Below, piece by piece: positions 1 through 6,291 of a DNA stretch of 7,210 nucleotides (its first letter is position 1; every line of letters begins with the position of its first letter). Below the pieces are notes generated by a model. That model was not told where the DNA came from. It saw nothing but the letters and a program-made list of their open reading frames with translations, and searched no databases. The translations under genes and the position numbers were made by a program. Location: NCBI GenBank assembly GCA_025056835.1, contig JANWVS010000093.1, positions 1 to 7,210 of the forward strand. The letters run 5' to 3'. This stretch comes from Gemmataceae bacterium (GTDB taxonomy: Bacteria; Planctomycetota; Planctomycetia; Gemmatales; Gemmataceae).

Positions 1-222
1 GGGCCGCAGGTCCCACATGTCAATGGTGGCTGGGCCACCAGCGAGCCAGACCATGATCACCGAATTGGCCCGCCGCCGGTGTCCCGGGCGTGCGACGTTG
101 CTTTGGGCTTGGGCCTCGAGCCGCAACAGCTGCGGTAAGTTCAATCCCAGAAGTCCGGCAGAGCCGATTTTCAGAAAATCTCGGCGGGCAAACCCTTCAC
201 AGTCGGAAACGAATCGTGCCAT
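1..222 (-). CDS. DUF1501 family protein, Tat-exported, N-terminal part only
   Basis: This is the first 74 codons of a protein that continues past the left edge of the window. The ATG is at 222-220; a weak purine-rich AAAGGA lies about 10 bases upstream. Residues 13-27 read ARRDFLKIGSAGLLG, a twin-arginine motif followed by a short hydrophobic stretch and then AQAQ, a plausible signal-peptidase site. The protein is therefore probably exported folded through the Tat pathway. Residues 54-74 contain SVIMVWLAGGPATIDMWDLRP, which matches the usual opening of DUF1501 proteins (a sulfatase/alkaline-phosphatase-like fold). In planctomycetes these proteins are typically encoded next to a DUF1549/DUF1553 gene, as here, where that gene lies 188 bases upstream on the same strand. 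The metal-binding and catalytic parts would be outside the window, so activity cannot be judged. Family assignment is fairly certain; substrate is unknown. Confidence 0.88.
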   Translation of the reverse strand, partial: MARFVSDCEGFARRDFLKIGSAGLLGLNLPQLLRLEAQAQSNVARPGHRRRANSVIMVWLAGGPATIDMWDLRP

Positions 223-304
223 AGCTCGCGGTCCTTTGTCGTGCCCTGCCCCCCCGTGATTGTCCTTCGCCCAGGGCCGGTGACGTAAGGACAAGGAGAT
301 TCGA

Positions 305-339
305 CGGTTATAAACCGAATCGCCGTGCAGCAACGGCGA
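305..339. other. Palindrome and adjacent hairpin between the DUF1549 and DUF1501 genes
   Basis: Two small symmetrical elements lie side by side in the 188-base gap. Positions 305-317 read CGGTTATAAACCG, two 5-base arms around a 3-base centre. Positions 320-339 form a 7-base-pair stem (TCGCCGT with ACGGCGA) closing a 6-base loop, GCAGCA. On the minus strand the hairpin comes first after the DUF1549 stop codon, followed by a moderately T-rich stretch that includes TTTATAA. It could be a weak terminator or attenuator. The TATAAC in the palindrome (minus strand) could serve as a -10 element for the DUF1501 gene, with TTGCTG 15 bases further upstream as a poor -35. Both readings are inference. Confidence 0.35.
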
Positions 340-410
340 CACCCTTTGTCGAGTTCACACCCTTATACACATAATTCAACCCCGTCGTCCGCCGATGGTT
401 CCGGCGTCGC

Positions 411-2801
411 TCAATGGTTTAGGATAAATTCTCGGGTGTTGATCAAGGCCCAAACGGTATCCACAAAGGCCGCTCGACGATCCGGAACCATCTTTCGGTA
501 TTCAAGAAACGCTTGGCGGTCGCGCTCGGTGGGGTATCTCGAAAGCGTGGCCAAGAACAGCTCGTCGAGGATCTCCATATCGTTTTTATTGGACTTGAGC
601 AACGATTGCAAGCGACCCGTGCCGTTGGGATCGCGGAACTTGTCAAGCAAACCGACGTCCGTCATGAGGAAAAGCTTTTGTGGCAGAGCTGGCTCCATAG
701 TGCGTTCGCAATCGCAAGCAGAGGTTCGCGGTGGCCGGCCGAAAATGCGAAACGCGTACGCTAATTGCTGATTTTGCAGCTGGCTGGCGCCGACTTCGAC
801 CGCCTTAGACCCCGGCTTGATCTCTGGCCCCCATTTCTCCACCGTGCCCAAAGCGGAATTGAGCACATCCACGACGGCCTCGGCCATCAACGGCCGAATA
901 TACGACCGCGCGAAATTGACCTTGTCATATTTGTTGGTTTCGTTGGCCTTGGAACTCAATTGGTAGGTGCGGCTGTTGAGGATCACGCGTTCGATGTGGC
1001 GGATATCGAAGCGGTGATTGATGAAATCTTGGGCCAAGGCATCCAGAAGCTTGTCGTTGGACGGCGGGTTGCCGAGCGAAAAATCATCGACCGGTTGGAC
1101 GATGCCGATGCCGAAATAATGACCCCAAACACGATTGACAAAGGCTCGGGCAAAGAACGGATTGTCGGGACTGCGCATCCACTCAAACAGAGCTTCGCGC
1201 ATGTCCTTGTCGCTGCGGAAGGGGATGTCGGGGCCTCCCAGAGCTTTAGCGCCGAGTGCTTGGCCGGTTTCGGGGTGGGGAAGGGTCTTGGCCGTTTTGG
1301 CCACGTACAATTCGCGGACCAAATTCAGTTGGTTTTTCTTTTTGTCGGCGGCTTTGGCCTTGCGGGCCATGTTTTCGGCGGCGATCAACTTGCCGGCCTC
1401 CGGCGAATTGCCGAGGGCAACGGCGCTGAAGATGTTGGCGTAGGCCCGATATTCGACTTGCGACCAACGGTCGAAGGGATGTTTGTGGCACTGAGCGCAC
1501 TCGACGCGCACGCCGAGGAAGGCCGCAGCCGTGCGTTCGCCCCATAGTTCGATCGAGACATTCTGTTGCCGCCTCCAATAGAGGTCGAGCGTTTTGCGTT
1601 GAGCGTAGTCCGTGTCGAAACCTTCCTCGGTTTGTTCGTCGATTTTCCTGACGTGCTCGATCCATTCCTCGGGCGACATGCCCTCGCGGCTGGTAGCGCA
1701 GAGGATGCCGCGGACGATCTCGTCGTAGGGCATATTTTCGGCGAAACGTTTGCGGAGCCATTCATACCATTGCTGACTGCGTTTGGCTTTCAGCAAGGGC
1801 GCCTGGCCTTCGAGCGACTGAGTGTCGTTGCCGGTGATGTCGCAAAACTTCGTCGCCCACATGGCCGCATGAAGAGGGTGGCAGAGAAGCTCGTCGATTT
1901 TTTTGGCGCGTTTGTGCGGGTCTGGGTTGGCCAGGAAGGCGCGCACTTCTTCAGGGCTGGGGAGTTGTCCGGTGGTGTCGATCGTCACGCGCCGCAGAAA
2001 TTCGGCGTCGCTGCACAGCTCCGACGGCACCATGTTCAGCTTTTTCAGCCGGGAAAACACTTCGCGATCGACGTAGTTGACCTCGGGAATGGCGGGGTAT
2101 ACATAACCGGCGGGCAGCTCCATCGGCACCATCACCCGCACGGGGAGCACCTGGCCGCGGTAACTCACCACGATAGCCGTGCTTCCCGGTCTGATGCTCC
2201 GGACCACCCCCAGAGGCGTGACGTCGGCGACAGCGTCATCGTTGGTACGAAAATCGCAAAAGGCTGTTAGGTCGGCTTCGGTGCCGTCGGTGAAGCGGAC
2301 GCGAACCTGCACCTGGCGGATTTCGTCGGCTTTGCCGAATACGATTTCTTGGTGATTAAGGATGACCTGCGCCACGTCGCCGCTTCCCTTGGACCACGGC
2401 GCGCCCGCTGCGATCCATTCCCGCAAAATCTGATATTGCCACGATCCTTTACTGAAGCGCACGCCGCCGGCATGTTCCACTTGTCCCGTCGCCTTCAGCA
2501 AGAGAAGGCTGGCATCGGGATCGGCGGGATTGATGCGTCGACCCATGCTGTCGCGGGTGACGGCATAAAAATCTTTCGCCGGTTCGAAACCAAACAAAGA
2601 CAGGCGGAAGCCTCCCTTCCCTTGAAACGAACCGTGGCACGAACCTGCGTTGCACCCCGCCCGGCCGAACAGTCCCATCACGTGACGCTCAAAATCGACA
2701 GTGTTGATCACGGTTCCGCCGGGAACCTCGACCGACGCCTTGGCAGGGACCACACTGCCGGCTGCGACGAGAACGAAGGCCAAGATCACGCGTGTCAACA
2801 T
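411..2801 (-). CDS. Secreted DUF1549/DUF1553 protein with cytochrome-like and Ig-like N-terminal domains
   Basis: This 796-residue protein starts at the ATG at 2801, which has GGAG nine bases upstream (2811-2814). An in-frame TTG at 2816 would add five residues but overlaps that ribosome-binding site. Residues 1-21 form a Sec signal peptide ending in PAKA. Domains follow in order. A PSD1-like cytochrome region carries CNAGSCH at residues 50-56. An Ig-like (BIG2-type) segment spans about 155-227. DUF1549 spans about 242-455 and ends with CAQCHKHPFDRW (CxxCH at 435-439). DUF1553 spans about 528-785, with the NRVWGHYFG block near 556 and CDCER near 696. Length and order are typical of the planctomycete family. 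The protein probably acts outside the cytoplasmic membrane, possibly with haem at one or both CH motifs, alongside the DUF1501 product encoded next. The reaction is not established. Assignment to the family is very secure. Confidence 0.93.
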   Translation of the reverse strand: MLTRVILAFVLVAAGSVVPAKASVEVPGGTVINTVDFERHVMGLFGRAGCNAGSCHGSFQGKGGFRLSLFGFEPAKDFYAVTRDSMGRRINPADPDASLLLLKATGQVEHAGGVRFSKGSWQYQILREWIAAGAPWSKGSGDVAQVILNHQEIVFGKADEIRQVQVRVRFTDGTEADLTAFCDFRTNDDAVADVTPLGVVRSIRPGSTAIVVSYRGQVLPVRVMVPMELPAGYVYPAIPEVNYVDREVFSRLKKLNMVPSELCSDAEFLRRVTIDTTGQLPSPEEVRAFLANPDPHKRAKKIDELLCHPLHAAMWATKFCDITGNDTQSLEGQAPLLKAKRSQQWYEWLRKRFAENMPYDEIVRGILCATSREGMSPEEWIEHVRKIDEQTEEGFDTDYAQRKTLDLYWRRQQNVSIELWGERTAAAFLGVRVECAQCHKHPFDRWSQVEYRAYANIFSAVALGNSPEAGKLIAAENMARKAKAADKKKNQLNLVRELYVAKTAKTLPHPETGQALGAKALGGPDIPFRSDKDMREALFEWMRSPDNPFFARAFVNRVWGHYFGIGIVQPVDDFSLGNPPSNDKLLDALAQDFINHRFDIRHIERVILNSRTYQLSSKANETNKYDKVNFARSYIRPLMAEAVVDVLNSALGTVEKWGPEIKPGSKAVEVGASQLQNQQLAYAFRIFGRPPRTSACDCERTMEPALPQKLFLMTDVGLLDKFRDPNGTGRLQSLLKSNKNDMEILDELFLATLSRYPTERDRQAFLEYRKMVPDRRAAFVDTVWALINTREFILNH

Positions 2802-2810
2802 GCCCCGAGG

Positions 2811-2814
2811 CTCC
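2811..2814 (-). promoter_or_regulatory. Ribosome binding site that decides the DUF1549 start
   Basis: Read on the minus strand, GGAG sits nine bases before the ATG at 2801. The longer in-frame start, a TTG at 2816-2814, overlaps this motif, and the five residues it would add (MEPRG) are not part of a signal peptide. The ATG gives a clean signal peptide beginning MLTRVILAF, so the shorter form is preferred. Confidence 0.7.
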
Positions 2815-2912
2815 AAAACGAGAACGCTGTGTCGTCCAAGAACGACGCCACCATCGCATCACTTCGCCGAATACTTGACCCGAGTCTGAAAAATCGCCAG
2901 TGGGCAAGGGGG

Positions 2913-2950
2913 GGTGTACATTATTATCGTTAAGACCCAGCCGGTGTACA
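2913..2950. repeat. Pair of GGTGTACA direct repeats overlapping the promoter candidate
   Basis: The octamer GGTGTACA occurs at 2913-2920 and again at 2943-2950, 30 bases start to start, close to three turns of the helix. Each contains the self-complementary hexamer TGTACA. One copy overlaps the proposed -35 and the other lies at about the expected transcription start, an arrangement that would suit a repressor binding two half-sites. Two octamers at this distance could also arise by chance. Confidence 0.35.
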
Positions 2951-2951
2951 A
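2923..2951 (-). promoter_or_regulatory. Candidate housekeeping promoter for the DUF1549 gene
   Basis: On the minus strand TTGTAC (2951-2946) is followed after exactly 17 bases by GATAAT (2928-2923). The -10 matches the TATAAT consensus at five of six positions, while the -35 matches at only three of six. Transcription would begin near 2916, leaving an untranslated leader of roughly 115 bases before the ATG at 2801. The site lies in the gap after the zinc-ribbon gene and is the best such match there. The assignment rests on pattern alone. Confidence 0.4.
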
Positions 2952-3063
2952 GGGCCAAGTTGATCGGCTTTGTCTATCTAACCCCGACGCGAGGAAAACG
3001 GACCGGTTTTTCTCCGACCGCTGTCCACACTGTTAATCTCGCCTACGCCATTCGCGACGCTCA

Positions 3064-3597
3064 TCAGGCAGCGCCGGTCATGGATCGACCCAGCAGAAGC
3101 CCCAAGAGGAACGACAACCCGACGAGCGTAACAATGAAAATCAGCATGATGGTTACAACGCCCGGCGTCAGCCAGATGCCGCGGGCAGGGACCAGCGGTG
3201 TATCACCGCCCGGGAAAGTCAAATTCGGAGCGGGTACCACATCGAAATCGACGCCGCCCGCCGCACCACCGCCGGTCGGCGGCGGTGCGCTTCGCGGTTG
3301 CTGAACGGGCAATGGAACGGGGGCCGAAACAGCTGCAGGCATCGGTCGCGGGACCGGCATCGCGCCCACGGCTGGTTTCGCTTCCTCCGCGTACTCCAGC
3401 AGTTTTTGTACTTCGTCGTTGTCCTCGAAGGCCGCGGCGGGGTTGGCGGCCGCCTGCTCGGCGGCCTCTTGGGCGGGATCGGGGGCCGGCACCACCACTT
3501 GCCCGCCGCACTTCGGACATGTGACGACCGTGCCGACCTTGCGACGAGAGATTCCCATCAACTGGTTGCAATAAGCACAACGAAATCGAACTGGCAT
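3064..3597 (-). CDS. Zinc-ribbon protein with C-terminal membrane anchor
   Basis: This 177-residue protein begins at the ATG at 3597, where MPVRFRCAYCNQLMGI matches the opening common in planctomycete zinc-ribbon proteins. A GTG at 3621 would add eight residues that do not fit that pattern. Cysteines at 7, 10, 27 and 30 form two CxxC knuckles (CAYC and CPKC), which should bind one zinc ion. Residues 42-60 are Ala/Glu/Gln-rich, 61-78 are acidic and probably helical, and about 79-115 are a Pro/Ala-rich linker. Residues 145-170 are a single hydrophobic helix followed by a seven-residue tail. With no signal peptide, the zinc ribbon should face the cytoplasm, making this a tail-anchored protein. 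It ends with two consecutive TGA codons. A candidate promoter lies upstream in the divergent region. The role is unknown; it could be an adaptor or regulator at the membrane. Confidence 0.82.
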   Translation of the reverse strand: MPVRFRCAYCNQLMGISRRKVGTVVTCPKCGGQVVVPAPDPAQEAAEQAAANPAAAFEDNDEVQKLLEYAEEAKPAVGAMPVPRPMPAAVSAPVPLPVQQPRSAPPPTGGGAAGGVDFDVVPAPNLTFPGGDTPLVPARGIWLTPGVVTIMLIFIVTLVGLSFLLGLLLGRSMTGAA

Positions 3598-3684
3598 GGG
3601 ACGGTTCCCAACGGCGGTCACGTCCGACCGCTTTCGATTCGGGGGAAAAACCAGGCGACACTACACAGATCGCTTGTTCGTCTT

Positions 3685-3712
3685 ATTGTCGCAGATTTCG
3701 TCGGCTTCGCAA
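3685..3712 (-). promoter_or_regulatory. Candidate promoter for the zinc-ribbon gene
   Basis: On the minus strand TTGCGA (3712-3707) and GACAAT (3690-3685) are separated by 16 bases; each matches its consensus at four of six positions. The start would be near 3678, about 80 bases before the ATG at 3597. The match is weak and is favoured mainly because the gene has no same-strand neighbour upstream and needs a promoter in this 201-base divergent gap. Confidence 0.3.
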
Positions 3713-3719
3713 CAAGTCC

Positions 3720-3748
3720 TTGATCGTCCGACACGTATCGGCGAGAAT
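3720..3748 (+). promoter_or_regulatory. Candidate promoter for the hydrolase-like gene
   Basis: TTGATC (3720-3725) and GAGAAT (3743-3748) stand 17 bases apart, each matching its consensus at four of six positions. Transcription would start near 3755, giving a leader of about 44 bases that contains the GAAGGG ribosome-binding site. It sits back to back with the minus-strand candidate at 3685-3712, so the two divergent genes may share control. Confidence 0.38.
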
Positions 3749-3784
3749 AACGTAGCAGTTGTACCGACGTCAGCCAGCCGCGGC

Positions 3785-3790
3785 GAAGGG
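3785..3790 (+). promoter_or_regulatory. Ribosome binding site of the hydrolase-like gene
   Basis: GAAGGG lies eight bases before the ATG at 3799, good spacing for a Shine-Dalgarno sequence. It favours 3799 over the second in-frame ATG at 3805, which would be 14 bases away. Confidence 0.65.
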
Positions 3791-3798
3791 AAATCGAC

Positions 3799-6231
3799 AT
3801 GAGGATGCGCCCGCTGACATTGATCGTAGTTTCTTGGGGTGTGGTCGTCGGCAGCGCTGCTGGCCAAACCAACGAAGCGACCATCGTTTTCAAGGATGGC
3901 TTTACCATCAAAGGACGGGTGGTTCAGGCCAAAGACGTGCTGCTGGATCAGAAGACGGGTGCTACGTTCGTCATTCCCAAAGACGGCAGTTTCCTTTATG
4001 TCGACGACGACGTTCGCCGCTTCACCTTCAGTCCCCACCAAGTGCAGGACGTCATCCCCTCGAAGGCCGGGGAAACGCGCCGCGATCTGCCGAACATCCG
4101 TTTGCAAAAACCGACGACGCGCACCAATCAATTCCTACCCGGCTGGACGATCGAACGATATTCGCCGTGGAATGAGAAGTGGGAGCGCGTGCTGACGGTG
4201 AACACCGGCCGCGGCAAGATCGACGTGCGCCAGCGGATTATTTTCATGAGTCCCTGGCAAACGCACATGATGTTGGTCGAGTACAACGTCGACCAGCAGT
4301 TCCTGACCAAGGAACTCGGTCCGGCCTTCGTCGTAGACATGCTCAACAAATACTACGGTTGGAAGAAAAACCTCAGCGAAGTCGATAAACGGCTGGCCAT
4401 TGCCCAATTCGTCTACCATGCCGGTTGGTACGGCGTCGCTTTCGAGGAGTTAAATCGGCTGGTCAAGGAGTATCCGGAAACAAAAGAGCGAGCCGAGGGC
4501 CTGATCGAGCAACTCAAAAAACTGCGGGCCGCGCTGTTTGTGGAAGACCTGGAACGGACCTACCGTCTCGGCCAGCACACCGAAGCCCAGGGGCGAATCG
4601 CTGCCTACTTCAAGCAAGACCTCGCCAAAGACGCGACGGAAAAGCAGCACATCAGCGTCGTCGACCTCAAGACTCGGTACGAAACCGCTAACGCCAAGCT
4701 GCACCAAGCGAGGCATTTCCTCAAAACGCTGCCGACGCTCGTCGAGCTGTCGAAACGCCCGTTCTGGACGATCGCAGCGGCAACCATCACGGAAGAGCTG
4801 ATCCTCGACAACCTGGCGCGCCTCGAAACCTTCCTCACCTTCGCTCAGCAACACGAGCGTGAAATGCAATCCACGGGAAAACCGTCGCACTCGGCCGAGG
4901 AGGTGTTGGCCATCGCCGTCACGGGCTGGTTGCAAGGCAACAGCCTCGCCGAGCCCGATGTGACCATGGCCCATAAGTTGTTCAAAGCGCGCATGATGGT
5001 GCAAGAGTATCTCAAGACCGAGGAGCGCGACGCTCGGCTGAAGCTGGCAGCCGACTTCAGCCGTGAACACGAACTGCCGATCGATATGCTGGCCCGCCTG
5101 CTGAAGCACCTGCCGCCCGTCGTGCCGTATGATAAGACCACCGACAAGGAGCAGCACAAACTCGACATCACCATAGCCGATGGCGTCGCCGGGTCGTACC
5201 TCGTCCAGCTGCCGCCGGATTACACGCCATATCGGCCGTATCCCGTTCTGCTGGCGCTGCACAGCTCGAGAGACAAGGCTGCGGACATGGTCGAGCGTCT
5301 ACGCGAGTTGGGAGCGCACCATGGCTATGTGATCGTGGCGCCGCTGTGGTCACCCGCCGTCAAAGGCAGGCCGACGACCTACCAGTACTCGGTGAGCGAA
5401 CATCTTCTGGTGCTCGACACATTGCGCGACGTGCGGCGGCGCTTCAATGTCGATTCAGACCGGGTCTTTCTGTTCGGTTGGGAGGACGGCGGCGCCATGG
5501 CCTTCGATATTGGTCTAGCTCATCCGCACGAATTCGCCGGCGTGATGCCGTTCAACGCCTCGGTCGCGACCTTCCCCGCCAAATGCTGGTCCAACGCCCA
5601 GTACCTGCCGTTTTACGTGGTCGACGGTCAGGCAAGTCCCAGCAATTCCAAGGAGACCGCCGCTCTGATGCGCGAGTGGGTCCGCGGCAATTATCCGTCG
5701 CTCTTCGTCGAGTACCGCGGCCGCACGTCGGAGTGGTATGCCTGGGAACTCCCTCCCATGGCGGAGTGGATGAATCGCAAGAAACGTTTCCACCCGACAC
5801 GCGAACTAGGTCGTGGCCACACTGCCGGCGGCCCGGGCGAGGAATTTCGCACGTTGCGGCCGACGAATAACAAGTTCTACTGGATTAGTGCAGCCGGCAT
5901 CGACGAACGCCATCTGGCCGATCCCGCCGATTTCCCCAAACATCCTCGCCCGGCCACCGTGACCGCCAACATCTTCCTCGGCAACGAGTCCGGAACCAAG
6001 GCGGCGCGCATCTGGAACCAAATCTCGATTCGCACGACCGGCATCAAACAGCTCACGGTTTGGCTGGCCCCCAACATGATCGATTTCACCAAGCCGACGG
6101 TAATCCGCGTCAACGGCCAACAATACGGCAAGGAACGTGTCGTCGCCCCGCACCTGCCCACGATGCTCGAGGAGTTTTATCGCTCCGGCGACAAGGATCG
6201 CATTTTCTACGCCAAGGTCGAGATCAAATAA
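3799..6231 (+). CDS. Exported alpha/beta-hydrolase-like protein with a degenerate catalytic triad
   Basis: This 810-residue protein begins with a signal peptide (residues 1-22, ending GSAAG), so it is probably exported. Residues 26-86 form a small strand-rich domain (KDGFTIKGRVV, then ARG/PHE-rich RRFTF). Residues about 195-440 are mostly helical, with HAGWYGVAFEELNRLVKEYP resembling a TPR-like repeat unit. Residues about 453-662 look like an esterase or PHB-depolymerase-type alpha/beta hydrolase: strand YPVLLALHSS, then RVFLFGWEDGG, then IGLAHPHEFAGVMPF. The nucleophile elbow should be GxSxG but reads G560-W-E562-D-G564, with glutamate in place of serine. The usual acid and histidine positions are also not recognisable, and residues 638-660 contain no histidine. 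About 690-810 form a C-terminal strand-rich domain. The gene is divergent from the zinc-ribbon gene and convergent with the HEAT gene. It may bind a ligand rather than catalyse; the fold is fairly sure, the function unknown. Confidence 0.85.
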   Translation: MRMRPLTLIVVSWGVVVGSAAGQTNEATIVFKDGFTIKGRVVQAKDVLLDQKTGATFVIPKDGSFLYVDDDVRRFTFSPHQVQDVIPSKAGETRRDLPNIRLQKPTTRTNQFLPGWTIERYSPWNEKWERVLTVNTGRGKIDVRQRIIFMSPWQTHMMLVEYNVDQQFLTKELGPAFVVDMLNKYYGWKKNLSEVDKRLAIAQFVYHAGWYGVAFEELNRLVKEYPETKERAEGLIEQLKKLRAALFVEDLERTYRLGQHTEAQGRIAAYFKQDLAKDATEKQHISVVDLKTRYETANAKLHQARHFLKTLPTLVELSKRPFWTIAAATITEELILDNLARLETFLTFAQQHEREMQSTGKPSHSAEEVLAIAVTGWLQGNSLAEPDVTMAHKLFKARMMVQEYLKTEERDARLKLAADFSREHELPIDMLARLLKHLPPVVPYDKTTDKEQHKLDITIADGVAGSYLVQLPPDYTPYRPYPVLLALHSSRDKAADMVERLRELGAHHGYVIVAPLWSPAVKGRPTTYQYSVSEHLLVLDTLRDVRRRFNVDSDRVFLFGWEDGGAMAFDIGLAHPHEFAGVMPFNASVATFPAKCWSNAQYLPFYVVDGQASPSNSKETAALMREWVRGNYPSLFVEYRGRTSEWYAWELPPMAEWMNRKKRFHPTRELGRGHTAGGPGEEFRTLRPTNNKFYWISAAGIDERHLADPADFPKHPRPATVTANIFLGNESGTKAARIWNQISIRTTGIKQLTVWLAPNMIDFTKPTVIRVNGQQYGKERVVAPHLPTMLEEFYRSGDKDRIFYAKVEIK

Positions 6232-6256
6232 AGCCGAGCTGAAGCGCGGCTCGGCT
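6232..6256. terminator. Probable bidirectional intrinsic terminator
   Basis: A perfect 8-base-pair stem, AGCCGAGC (6232-6239) with GCTCGGCT (6249-6256), encloses a 9-base loop and starts directly after the TAA of the hydrolase-like gene. On the plus strand it is followed by CTTTC, a short T tract. On the minus strand it is followed by TTATTTGAT, a better T-rich tail, and lies about 35 bases past the stop of the HEAT gene. Its position between two convergent genes fits termination from both sides. Confidence 0.7.
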
Positions 6257-6291
6257 CTTTCAGGCGAACCAGTTCGGGTCGCATCGTCCCG

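Noticed and set aside
765..2270. Two long plus-strand open frames (765-1547 and 1566-2270) opposite the DUF1549 gene.
   Set aside because: They are antisense to a well-supported conserved gene, show no recognisable family, and are expected in GC-rich DNA where the opposite strand lacks stop codons.
2998..3022. CGGACCG and CCGACCG around a T-rich run, considered as a terminator for the zinc-ribbon gene.
   Set aside because: The two copies are in direct, not inverted, orientation and do not form a stem.
3203..3661. A 152-residue minus-strand open frame in another register over the zinc-ribbon gene.
   Set aside because: The alternative register lacks the paired CxxC knuckles and the membrane helix; it is Arg/Gly-rich shadow coding.
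3673..3716. Inverted CTTGTT / AACAAG arms in the divergent promoter region.
   Set aside because: Only six bases per arm with 32 bases between them; likely chance.
4450..5262. A 270-residue minus-strand open frame inside the hydrolase-like gene.
   Set aside because: The plus-strand frame has a signal peptide, a ribosome-binding site and a recognisable fold; the minus-strand product is Arg/Gln/Leu-rich with no family signature.
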